This document shows positions 24,932 to 32,464 of a DNA stretch of 35,365 nt, one piece after another. The position numbers and the translations under genes are program-made. The number at the start of each line of letters is the position of its first letter. Position 1 is the first letter of the stretch. Origin of the DNA: Candidatus Sulfotelmatobacter sp. GTDB lineage: Bacteria; Acidobacteriota; Terriglobia; Terriglobales; Acidobacteriaceae. The notes below the pieces were generated by a model. That model did not search any database and was not told the origin of the DNA. It saw only the letters and a program-made list of their open reading frames with translations. The stretch spans positions 1 to 35,365 of the forward strand of contig JASHNX010000119.1 of the NCBI GenBank assembly GCA_030041415.1, in the 5' to 3' direction.

Positions 24932-25840
24932 ATGGACTTCGATCAGCTTCAGACATTTCTCGAAGTCGCCCGCCACGCGTCTTTCTCGCGGGCCGCCGAG
25001 AAACGCTTTCGCACCCAACCGGCCATCTCCTCCCAGATCCGCGCCCTGGAAGACGAAGTCGGCGCGAAGCTTTTTGACCGCTCGGGCGGTAAAGTCTCGC
25101 TGACCGCCGCGGGGAAGGCCTTTCTGAAGTACGTTCAGGAAACTCTCGACGCTCGCAAGTCAATCCTCACTACTCTCGCCGAGATGGAACACATCCCGCG
25201 TGGCGCCATCACCGTAGGAGCGAACGAGGGCACCTGCCTGCATATCCTGCCCGAAGTCTTTGCCGATTTTAAGAAGCAATATCCCAACGTTTCCGTCAAC
25301 ATCAAGAGTGCTGATTACGCTGCGATTCTTGAATCGGTGATCGACAATTCCGTGGATTTCGGCGTGGTTTCGCTGCCCGTGAAAGACAACCGGCTCACCG
25401 TGATTCTCATCCATCAGGATGAGTTGGTCATTATTGCGCCGCCGAATCATCCGTTGGAAAAAATGAAAGCCGCTATGGTGGGAGATTTGGCGAGGTTTCC
25501 GTTGGTTCTGCCCAAGGCCGGGCATACGCGCGATGCGCTCGATAACCTGTTTCGCGAGCGCGGCTTGAAACCGCACTACAGCATGGAGCTTAATTCCAGT
25601 GAGTTGCTAAAGCGCTTCGTCGCCGCCGGTGTCGGAGTGGGCTTTATCGCGCGTTCGAATGTACAGAACGATGTCCGCGGCGGAGTTCTTGCCGCCATAC
25701 CCATGGCCGATGCGCAATTGCGACGCGACCTGGCGCTTGTCTTTCGTAAAGACAAGACTCTCAGCCGCGCTGCGCTGGCTTTCATCGAAATCGCGAAGAA
25801 TCACAAATCCAGCAACGGAAGAGTGAAACCCGGCCGATGA
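24932..25840 (+). CDS. LysR-family transcriptional regulator
   Basis: 302 residues. The N-terminal winged helix-turn-helix (MDFDQLQTFLEVARHASFSRAAEKRFRTQ..., about 1-60) and the linker helix are typical. The effector-binding periplasmic-binding-like domain follows (about 90-295), with the usual GAITVGANEG and GVGVGFIARS segments. It probably binds a small ligand and regulates nearby or divergent targets. Its stop overlaps the start of the POTRA protein gene by ATGA (25837-25840), so the two are co-translated. The ligand is unknown. Confidence 0.92.
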   Translation: MDFDQLQTFLEVARHASFSRAAEKRFRTQPAISSQIRALEDEVGAKLFDRSGGKVSLTAAGKAFLKYVQETLDARKSILTTLAEMEHIPRGAITVGANEGTCLHILPEVFADFKKQYPNVSVNIKSADYAAILESVIDNSVDFGVVSLPVKDNRLTVILIHQDELVIIAPPNHPLEKMKAAMVGDLARFPLVLPKAGHTRDALDNLFRERGLKPHYSMELNSSELLKRFVAAGVGVGFIARSNVQNDVRGGVLAAIPMADAQLRRDLALVFRKDKTLSRAALAFIEIAKNHKSSNGRVKPGR

Positions 25841-27192
25841 AAGCGCATATTTCTTCGCTTCTGGCGTCCGGCCTGCTTCTTGGTCTGTTTTATTCTCCTA
25901 CGCCTTTCACGGCGCAAACTGGCTCGCGCAAAAGCGGTTCAACCGCGCCCTCCTCGTACAAGCTGATTTCCGTCAAAGCGGTTGGCAGCAAACGGTTCAC
26001 TCAGCAGGAAATCGCGACTGCCAGCGGACTTCCTGTTGGAACAGTCGCCCATGAAGAAGATTTCCAGAAAGCTGCCCGCCAGCTGGGCGAGAGTGGAGCT
26101 TTCAGCAACATCGACTACACCTATTCCTATTTGGGAGAAGGCACCGAGCTGCAGTTCAAAGTCGCGGACGCGGATAAATTCGTTCCCGTTCACTTCATCG
26201 ATTTTGTCTGGTTTAACGAGACGGATTTGATCCATAAATTGCACGAGCGCATCCCCCTCTTCGACGGCGAGTTGCCCATCAGCGGCAAATTGCCCGGCCA
26301 GGTTTCCGATGTGCTCCAGGCGCTGCTCGCTGAAAATGGAGTTCCGGGGCAGGTGCAATTTGGGGCAACTCAGAATAAGAATGGGAAAGTGGAATCGATC
26401 GATTACAACGTGGTCGGCGTCAGCATCCGCATCCACCGTGCGGACTTTCCCGGAGCTGGCGCCGCCGAACTGCCGTTGCTGCAAGCCGCGGCGGAAAAAC
26501 TGATTGACCGCGAATACTCCCGCCCCTACATGGACAATTTCACTCAGGGTTCAATTTTGCCGATTTATCGGGAACGCGGATATCTCCGCGTCTCGTGCGC
26601 GCCTGCCGAGCCTAAAGTCGTGAAAGTTACGGCTTCGGAATGGAATGGAAATGGGCAGCCGCCAACTTTTGTGGACGTCACATTCCCGGTCACTCCTGGC
26701 ATCCGCTACAAGCTCGCCGGCTGGGATTGGTCTGGAAACAAGGTAATTGCAGCTAGCGAACTGCAGCCGCTGATTCAGGCAAAGGTCGGGCAGATCGCCG
26801 ACATGGAGCAGTTGCACGACGATCTGCAAATCGTGCAGCGGCTTTACGGCTCACGCGGATACATTCTCGCCAGCGTGAAAGCCAACGCCCAATTCGACGA
26901 TGGGGCCGAATCGGTTTCCTACCATCTCGTGGTTGACGAAGGTTCGTTGTTTCGCATGGGGGATCTCGAGTTCCGCGGCTTAGATAACAATCTCACCGCG
27001 AAGCTGCGCAACGCATGGAAGCTGCGACCCGGGGACGTCTACGATGTTACGTATCTACAGGAATACCTTAAGGTGGCGCACAAGCTGCTTCCCACCAGTC
27101 TTGACTGGGATGTTGCCAGCCACGTGACCGCTATGGCGCGCGACAAAACGGTCGACGTAGACTTGCAGTACACTGCGAAAGCGCCACGTTAG
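25837..27192 (+). CDS. Exported POTRA-repeat protein without a beta-barrel
   Basis: 451 residues. The N-terminal signal peptide (MKAHISSLLASGLLLGLFYS) is followed by repeated POTRA-like units. These show the pattern of a strand, then SKRFTQQEIATASGLPVG, then a helix DFQKAARQLGESGAFSNIDYTY, and later GNKVIAASELQPLIQAKVGQ, DLQIVQRLYGSRGYILASVKA, FRMGDLEFRGL and LKLRPGDVYD-like segments. Such modules occur in BamA and TamA, where they precede a 16-stranded barrel of about 300-400 residues. Here the protein ends straight after the last POTRA-like unit, so no barrel exists. It may be a periplasmic scaffold or chaperone in outer-membrane assembly. It is overlapped with the LysR gene. Confidence 0.8.
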   Translation: MKAHISSLLASGLLLGLFYSPTPFTAQTGSRKSGSTAPSSYKLISVKAVGSKRFTQQEIATASGLPVGTVAHEEDFQKAARQLGESGAFSNIDYTYSYLGEGTELQFKVADADKFVPVHFIDFVWFNETDLIHKLHERIPLFDGELPISGKLPGQVSDVLQALLAENGVPGQVQFGATQNKNGKVESIDYNVVGVSIRIHRADFPGAGAAELPLLQAAAEKLIDREYSRPYMDNFTQGSILPIYRERGYLRVSCAPAEPKVVKVTASEWNGNGQPPTFVDVTFPVTPGIRYKLAGWDWSGNKVIAASELQPLIQAKVGQIADMEQLHDDLQIVQRLYGSRGYILASVKANAQFDDGAESVSYHLVVDEGSLFRMGDLEFRGLDNNLTAKLRNAWKLRPGDVYDVTYLQEYLKVAHKLLPTSLDWDVASHVTAMARDKTVDVDLQYTAKAPR

Positions 27193-27301
27193 CATGGCCT
27201 GCCTTCCGGCTTTGCAGCTTTCTTCCTATCACGATAAGCTAACCTGTCGGCTGAGATCGTATCTGCTCGCGAGCTCGGCCGGCTGGTCCTAGGAGAGGAC
27301 G

Positions 27302-27658
27302 ATGAATCATCCTGTCGAGTTGCGCCGTATGCCTTCATGGCTCGTCGTAGCTGTAGCCATTCTTTCGATTCTGGCGGGCGCCGGCGCCGGACCGGCTCAC
27401 AAGCAAACCTTCACCGGCGAAGTCGGCGATGCCATGTGTGGCAACAAGCACATGGAAGGCGCGCCTGCGGAGTGCACTCGCGCGTGTGTATCGAAGGGTT
27501 CGAAGTTTGCCCTGGTGGTGGATGACAAGGTCTACATTCTCAACACCGCAAATCAGACCATTTTGTCCACGCTGAACGATCAGGCTGGTAAGAAAGTTAG
27601 CGTAACCGGGACTTTGAATGGCGACACGATTGAAGTCAGTTCTGTAGCCGCAAAATGA
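27302..27658 (+). CDS. Small exported Cys-containing protein
   Basis: 118 residues. A hydrophobic segment (WLVVAVAILSILAGAGAG) acts as signal peptide or anchor. The mature domain has GEVGDAMCGNKHM..AECTRACVSKGSKFALVV, with three cysteines plus His in a short stretch, then a beta-rich OB-like tail (KKVSVTGTLNGDTIEVSSV). The pattern looks like a small secreted domain I associate with acidobacterial genomes; no function is known to me. A strong Shine-Dalgarno AGGAGAGG ends 3 nt before the ATG. Confidence 0.75.
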   Translation: MNHPVELRRMPSWLVVAVAILSILAGAGAGPAHKQTFTGEVGDAMCGNKHMEGAPAECTRACVSKGSKFALVVDDKVYILNTANQTILSTLNDQAGKKVSVTGTLNGDTIEVSSVAAK

Positions 27659-27705
27659 CCCGCGGTCGCTCTTGTTCCGGAAAGCGAAGGCCTTTCCCTT
27701 TCCTG

Positions 27706-27733
27706 TTGACCACGTCAAATGTTGTGGTAAAGT
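27706..27733 (+). promoter_or_regulatory. Candidate sigma-70 promoter upstream of the arginine decarboxylase
   Basis: TTGACC (27706-27711), a 16-nt spacer and TAAAGT (27728-27733) are a good match to consensus. Predicted transcription would begin near 27740, about 170 nt before the decarboxylase start and ahead of the hairpins at 27746-27815. Confidence 0.5.
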
Positions 27734-27745
27734 GAATCGGTTTTT

Positions 27746-27816
27746 GCCCGGGCCCTCCCCCGAAGAATCCGGGCACGGTGGCAGGCGGCCGCGCCAGCGG
27801 TGGCCTGCCATTTTTG
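27746..27816 (+). terminator. Two-hairpin leader or sRNA ending in an intrinsic terminator
   Basis: Hairpin 1 pairs GCCCGG (27746-27751) with CCGGGC (27769-27774) around a C-rich loop. Hairpin 2 pairs GGCAGGC (27780-27786) with GCCTGCC (27803-27809), with further inner pairing, and is followed by ATTTTT. Hairpin 2 is a strong intrinsic terminator. It stands between a promoter-like element at 27706 and the decarboxylase gene, so it could terminate the preceding gene, attenuate the next, or end a short RNA of about 75 nt. Confidence 0.7.
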
Positions 27817-27907
27817 CTTCAAATCGGAAATTCATCTTTCCTTTACAGACCAATGTGTTAGATTGAGCTTTCTTCCCGCAAGATTTTTTCGTCCCGGAGG
27901 CTGACAG

Positions 27908-28465
27908 TTGGGCAAAGACATGGTTCCGAAGAAGATGTTCTTTACCAAGGGTGTGGGGAAACACCGGGAACGTTTGACCTCGTTCGAACTCGCACTGCGC
28001 GACGCCGGTATTGCGGCGCAAAACCTGGTACGTGTTTCCTCCATCTTCCCGCCCAATTGCAAGATGCTTCCGCGCAAGGACGGTGTCACCTATCTCAGCC
28101 CCGGAGAAGTCGTCTTCGCCGTAGTTGCCGAAAACTCCACGCACGAACCGCATCGCTTGTTGGCGTCTTCGATTGGAGTTGCCATTCCCGCAGATCGAAA
28201 CACCTACGGGTATTTGAGTGAGCACCATTCATTCGGCGAAACCGAGGATGCCGCCGGCGAATACGCCGAAGAACTTGCGGCAGAGATGCTGGCGACCACG
28301 CTCAACGTCGAGTTCGATCCCGACCGCTCCTGGGACGAGAAGAAACAGATCTATCGCCTCTCCAATAAGATCGTTCGCACGGCAAACGTGACGCAGTCGG
28401 CCGTGGGAGATAAGCGCGGCTTGTGGACCACCGTGATCGCCTCTGCGGTGTTGATATTTGATTAG
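27908..28465 (+). CDS. Pyruvoyl-dependent arginine decarboxylase
   Basis: 185 residues. It decarboxylates arginine to agmatine using a pyruvoyl group formed by self-cleavage. The cleavage site Ser44-Ser45 in [12 protein letters not shown] is the family hallmark, and the N-terminal FFTKGVGKH plus [22 protein letters not shown] and SIGVAIP segments match PvlArgDC. The length fits. The start is TTG at 27908, supported by GGAGG with a 7-nt spacer; an ATG 12 nt further in is an alternative. Agmatine deiminase and N-carbamoylputrescine amidase about 4 kb away complete the route to putrescine. Confidence 0.93.
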   Translation: MGKDMVPKKMFFTKGVGKHRERLTSFELALRDAGIAAQNLVRVSSIFPPNCKMLPRKDGVTYLSPGEVVFAVVAENSTHEPHRLLASSIGVAIPADRNTYGYLSEHHSFGETEDAAGEYAEELAAEMLATTLNVEFDPDRSWDEKKQIYRLSNKIVRTANVTQSAVGDKRGLWTTVIASAVLIFD

Positions 28466-28561
28466 ATTGCCTCGACCCCTCCCTCATCCACAGACTCAGC
28501 GGTTCCTCGGGCCGAATACGGCGTTACCCACCCTTGAGTCCGAGGCAGTAGACTAGCAATC

Positions 28562-29569
28562 ATGAAATTCAGAATTTTGCCAAACTTTCTTGTGGTTTTT
28601 CTGCTAGTCGCATGCGGTCTCGAAGCTCAGGAGACCCCCAACCCAGCCCTGCTCGTTCTCGCCAAGAAAGACAGCATGCTGTTGATTGTCGATCCCGCGA
28701 GCCTGAAAGTAGTGGCCAAGCTGCCGGCCGGGCCTGACCCGCACGAAGTGATTGCCTCGCCAGGCGGGTTGACGGCCTACATCTCCAACTACGGGGGCGG
28801 CGCGTACCACACACTTACCGTAGTGGACCTCGCCGCACGAAAAGTCTTGCCTGCGGTCGATCTCGGTCCCCTCCGCGGCCCACATGGGCTTGCCTACGCC
28901 GGCAACAAGGTGTGGTTCACCGCCGAGGCAGCAAAGGCGATTGGCAGCTATGATCCGGGCACGATGAAGATCGATTGGGTCATGGGCACGGGACAGAACC
29001 GCACGCACATGATTTATGTGTTTCCAGATTTGCAGCATATCGTCACAACCAATGTGAGTTCGGGCACGGTGAGCTGGATCGAGAACAGCGGGAATTCCGG
29101 GCCCATGGCCGTACCCGGGGGCGACTGGAATGAGACGGTGATTCCCGTCAGCCGCGGATCGGAAGGCTTCGATGTTTCTCCCGATAGGAAGGAAATCTGG
29201 GTCGCCAATGCCGGGAACGGCACGGTGTCAATCATCAACACCGCGAGCAAGACCGTAACCCAAACTCTCGACGCGGATGTGAAGGGAGCGAACCGGCTCA
29301 AATTTACTCCAGACGGAAAGCGCGTGCTGATTAGCAGTCTCAATCTGCCGGACGTTGCGGTTTTCGATGCCGCCAGCCGCAAAGAATTGAAGCGCGTGAA
29401 GGTTGGACACGGAGCCGCCGGAATTGAAATGCAACCCGACGGTTCACGTGCCTATGTTGCCTGCTCACCAGATGGCTACGTTGCCGTCATCGATCTGCAC
29501 TCGCTCGAAGTCACCGGCCGCATCGAAGCAGGCCAGGGACCAGACGGTTTAGCTTGGGTCGGGCGCTAG
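28562..29569 (+). CDS. Exported YVTN/YncE-type beta-propeller protein
   Basis: 335 residues. The signal peptide MKFRILPNFLVVFLLVACGLEAQ is followed by about seven repeats of 40-45 residues of the type VVDPASLKVVAKLPAGPDPHEV, IINTASKTVTQTLDAD and VIDLHSLEVTGRIEAGQGPDGLAWV, each with the D-x-x-S/T...G pattern of YVTN propellers. These periplasmic or secreted propellers bind ligands, metals or partners; no catalytic motif is visible. It follows the arginine decarboxylase by 96 nt on the same strand, but a functional link is not shown. Confidence 0.85.
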   Translation: MKFRILPNFLVVFLLVACGLEAQETPNPALLVLAKKDSMLLIVDPASLKVVAKLPAGPDPHEVIASPGGLTAYISNYGGGAYHTLTVVDLAARKVLPAVDLGPLRGPHGLAYAGNKVWFTAEAAKAIGSYDPGTMKIDWVMGTGQNRTHMIYVFPDLQHIVTTNVSSGTVSWIENSGNSGPMAVPGGDWNETVIPVSRGSEGFDVSPDRKEIWVANAGNGTVSIINTASKTVTQTLDADVKGANRLKFTPDGKRVLISSLNLPDVAVFDAASRKELKRVKVGHGAAGIEMQPDGSRAYVACSPDGYVAVIDLHSLEVTGRIEAGQGPDGLAWVGR

Positions 29570-29710
29570 CGTGGCTACCCGCACTTGGAGCCAGTCTGTC
29601 GGCAGCACCGGGACGGGGCCCTCGAAGTCCTGAACCGCCGGGTCAATGATGTTGCTCAAGCATCTTTGAAACGCGACCAATGTGGGCAAGTCTGATCCGG
29701 CCTTCGAGTC

Positions 29711-29719
29711 TGCTATAAT
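29711..29719 (+). promoter_or_regulatory. Extended -10 promoter of the DUF2934 gene
   Basis: TGCTATAAT is an extended -10 (TGnTATAAT). The -35 position (TCTGAT at 29691-29696) is weak, as is common for this promoter type. It lies about 90-110 nt before the coding start. Confidence 0.5.
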
Positions 29720-29809
29720 TAACACTTCGGTAACCTCTCCACCCCGCCGAATGTAACCTTTCTTTAACTACCTTCCCTTATCATTAGAATTGAAAAAAGC
29801 CCTTTATTC

Positions 29810-30106
29810 ATGGCTAGAGGAGTTACTTTGAATCAAGAGACGCGCCGACAAAAGCAGCAGGCACTAATGACCGAGCTGATTGAAAGGAAGATTCGCCTGC
29901 ACGCCCAGCACCTGTATGAACAGCGCGGCGAGGCTGAAGGCTCTGCCTTGCAGGACTGGGTAGAAGCCGAGTCGCAGGTGCTGGAAAACAGCATTCTTGC
30001 GCCGCTTTACCGCAAGAGCCGCGCGACCAATTTGTCGGCAGAGCTGGAGGGGACGAATCCGCCATTCAGCGCCAGCGATCCATCCGGCTCCGAGGCCTGC
30101 TCGTAG
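29810..30106 (+). CDS. DUF2934-type small protein
   Basis: 98 residues. The core IRLHAQHLYEQRGEAEGSALQDWVEAESQVL matches the DUF2934 pattern (helix, RG, then DWxxAE), a short soluble helical domain of unknown function common in Acidobacteriota and some Proteobacteria. There are two possible starts. The ATG at 29810 has no Shine-Dalgarno, while TTG at 29828 is preceded by AGAGGAG with a 5-nt spacer and may be the real start (92 residues). It stands alone and converges on the deoxyhypusine-synthase-like gene. Confidence 0.8.
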   Translation: MARGVTLNQETRRQKQQALMTELIERKIRLHAQHLYEQRGEAEGSALQDWVEAESQVLENSILAPLYRKSRATNLSAELEGTNPPFSASDPSGSEACS

Positions 30107-30138
30107 GACCATCCGGAGGCATAGCTTCGTACGTCTCC

Positions 30139-31293
30139 TTATCCCTTCCTCGCGACCGCTCCCCTCCCTTTGCCGCTCTTACTTCCCTTCTTATCCAGGC
30201 GCTCGAAAACAGCCGCGACGATGAGCGGCAAGCCAATCGTGGCGTCGACGAAAACTTCGCCGAATTTTCCACCTTCCGCCGGGGGTACGAATTTGCCCCA
30301 CGAAACCGCCTCGCTATAGGGACTGCCCGATAACCCGCCCCAATAAACCGGCTCTGGACAGATGCGCAAGCCATAGTGATAGCGCTTCAAAGGGATATTT
30401 TCACCCAGGCGCCGGTGACGCAATTCGCAGAATGGTCCGAACTGCTGCGACCAGTTGCGCGGCACTCCACCGCCAATGGTGATGATGCCGAGTTTTTTCT
30501 GCCGGAGCAGCGTGGCCGCGAAGTGCTCGAGATCTTCAAAGGGATCGAAGCGGATTTTGTATCTCCCGGTCGACTCCCGAAGCCGATTGTTCAACGCCGT
30601 GTCGAGGCCGAGCTCCGAATCCGTAAATGCCGGCACAAAGACAGGCACGCCCATATCATGCGCGGATTTCAGGATTCCCCGCTGATCGCGAGCGCGCTTT
30701 GCAAGATATGCCCCGATCGCGTGATTCAGCTTATAAGAGCACATCGTCTCGTTGTGGTCCCATCCCTCGAGCACAGCCGACATGACTTCTTCCACGTCGT
30801 CTAAATTCTGCTCTGGTTCGAGCGTGTCATAGACGCGGTTATAGCCTTGCTCGTAAAGCTCTTCGTCAGAAACTTCGGGATTGGCTCGGAAATGGGCGCG
30901 TCCGGTGGCTTCAACCAAGCCATGAGCCATCAGTGCGCCGGTCGAAACCACGGCATTGACGATGCCGCGGTCGATCATATCGGTGATGATCAGGCCCTGT
31001 TTTGCGACGGTCATCGCGCCCGACAGCGTCAACACGACAAAACATTCTTCATCGCGCGCCATCGCTTCGAGCACATCGGCGGCCTCGCCCAGCTGCCGAC
31101 CGGTGAATGCCGTTTTCGACATGGCGTGCACCAGGTCATCGATCGACTTCACCTTGCCTAGATCAAGCGGCTCGAGCGGAATCAGCCGGTCCTCGATGGG
31201 GTTATGCAGTTTGCGATCAACGCCATCGCCAGCATGCGGAGGACGATCGTGTCCTTTGCCTGCATGCGAATTGTCATGATTGCCGTGCTTCAC
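30139..31293 (-). CDS. Deoxyhypusine synthase-like aminobutyltransferase (possible homospermidine synthase)
   Basis: 384 residues from GTG at 31293, which has GAGG 7 nt upstream; the open frame extends to a TTG at 31335. Family features include LTLSGAMTVAKQGLIITDMIDRG, STGALMAHG, ITIGGGVPRNW and GLSGSPYSEAVSWGKF, whose Lys (residue 334) corresponds to the catalytic imine-forming Lys of deoxyhypusine synthase. Bacteria lack eIF5A, so bacterial relatives probably move an aminobutyl group onto putrescine or a similar amine using NAD. The first 30 residues are His-rich (KHGNHDNSHAGKGHDRPPH). It is divergent from aguB-aguA, which make putrescine. Confidence 0.88.
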   Translation of the reverse strand: MKHGNHDNSHAGKGHDRPPHAGDGVDRKLHNPIEDRLIPLEPLDLGKVKSIDDLVHAMSKTAFTGRQLGEAADVLEAMARDEECFVVLTLSGAMTVAKQGLIITDMIDRGIVNAVVSTGALMAHGLVEATGRAHFRANPEVSDEELYEQGYNRVYDTLEPEQNLDDVEEVMSAVLEGWDHNETMCSYKLNHAIGAYLAKRARDQRGILKSAHDMGVPVFVPAFTDSELGLDTALNNRLRESTGRYKIRFDPFEDLEHFAATLLRQKKLGIITIGGGVPRNWSQQFGPFCELRHRRLGENIPLKRYHYGLRICPEPVYWGGLSGSPYSEAVSWGKFVPPAEGGKFGEVFVDATIGLPLIVAAVFERLDKKGSKSGKGRGAVARKG

Positions 31294-31547
31294 AGTTTCA
31301 CCTCGATCAGAAAAATTAGAACGGCTGCCCACCAAACTGAATCTGCATTCCTCGTCCTGCGGCTTCGCCCCCGGCTAAAGTCGAGCATCTATCACAGAGA
31401 GCGCAGGACTTAAGAACGACGGCCGTTGAAAGAATCTTCATACTTCCGAACTCATCCAAAAAGCATCAGCCTATCGCTTACGATGCATTCGTTTCGCTCT
31501 GCTATTCTATCGTCTTTAGGCGAGACTGTTCACAAGGAGCACGTTGC

Positions 31548-32456
31548 TTGGCCCCTGAAAAATTTCGCGTGGCGCTGGTGCAGATGTCGTGCGGGCCAGA
31601 ACCGGAAGAAAATCTTCGCAAAGCGCTCGAGCGCGTCGCCGAGGCGGCCGGTCGCGGCGCAAAAGTCGTATGTCTGCCTGAATTGTTCCAGACACAATAC
31701 TTTTGCCAGCGCGAAGATCATTCCCTTTTCGATTTAGCCGAACCGATTCCCGGACCGGCCAGCGAGAAGCTCGCGGCTTCCGCGCGCCAGCACGGCGTGG
31801 TGCTGATTGCGTCATTGTTCGAAAAACGCGCGCCGGGCGTCTATCACAACACGGCTGCGGTCTTCGATTCGGATGGCTCTTTGCGCGGGCTTTACCGTAA
31901 AATGCACATCCCCGACGATCCGCTATATTACGAGAAATTTTATTTCACTCCGGGCGACCTTGGCTTTCGCGCGCTCGATACCACAGCCGGCAGAATCGGG
32001 ACGCTCGTCTGTTGGGATCAGTGGTTTCCCGAGGGCGCGCGCTTGACGGCTCTGCAAGGGGCTCAGATTCTTTTTTATCCGACGGCGATTGGTTGGCATC
32101 CGGCGGAAAAAGCCGAGTTTGGCGTGGCACAGCACGATGCCTGGCGCACGATTCAACGCGCGCATGCCATCGCCAACGGAGTTTATGTCGCGGTGGTCAA
32201 TCGCGTGGGATTTGAAACCGGCAACGTGCGCGGCAAATCGAGTCCAGGCCAGGGACTGGAATTCTGGGGCGGCTCGTTTTTCTGTGATCCGTTTGGCCGC
32301 GTTCTAGCCGAGGCCTCGCACGACTGCGAAGAAATTTTGATGGGCGATGTCGATGTAAAGGCGCTTGAAGAAATCCGCCGCAACTGGCCTTTCTTGCGCG
32401 ACCGGCGCATCGACGCATACGCGCCGATCTCGAATCGGCTGCTGGACGGACGATAG
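31548..32456 (+). CDS. aguB: N-carbamoylputrescine amidase (carbon-nitrogen hydrolase)
   Basis: 302 residues. It hydrolyses N-carbamoylputrescine to putrescine, CO2 and ammonia. The nitrilase-superfamily triad is complete: Glu45 (CLPELF), Lys118 (YRKMHIPDD) and Cys155 (VCWDQWFPEGARL). The segments FQTQYFCQ, YYEKFYFTPGD and PTAIGWHP are typical of the AguB group. The start is TTG at 31548, supported by AAGGAG with 8-nt spacing. The agmatine deiminase gene begins 8 nt after its stop, so the two form an operon. Confidence 0.95.
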   Translation: MAPEKFRVALVQMSCGPEPEENLRKALERVAEAAGRGAKVVCLPELFQTQYFCQREDHSLFDLAEPIPGPASEKLAASARQHGVVLIASLFEKRAPGVYHNTAAVFDSDGSLRGLYRKMHIPDDPLYYEKFYFTPGDLGFRALDTTAGRIGTLVCWDQWFPEGARLTALQGAQILFYPTAIGWHPAEKAEFGVAQHDAWRTIQRAHAIANGVYVAVVNRVGFETGNVRGKSSPGQGLEFWGGSFFCDPFGRVLAEASHDCEEILMGDVDVKALEEIRRNWPFLRDRRIDAYAPISNRLLDGR

Positions 32457-32464
32457 GCGCCCTC

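Noticed and set aside
27335-28228. Minus-strand ORF of 297 codons
   Set aside because: It runs antisense through the Cys-containing protein gene, the terminator region and the arginine decarboxylase, all better supported on the plus strand.
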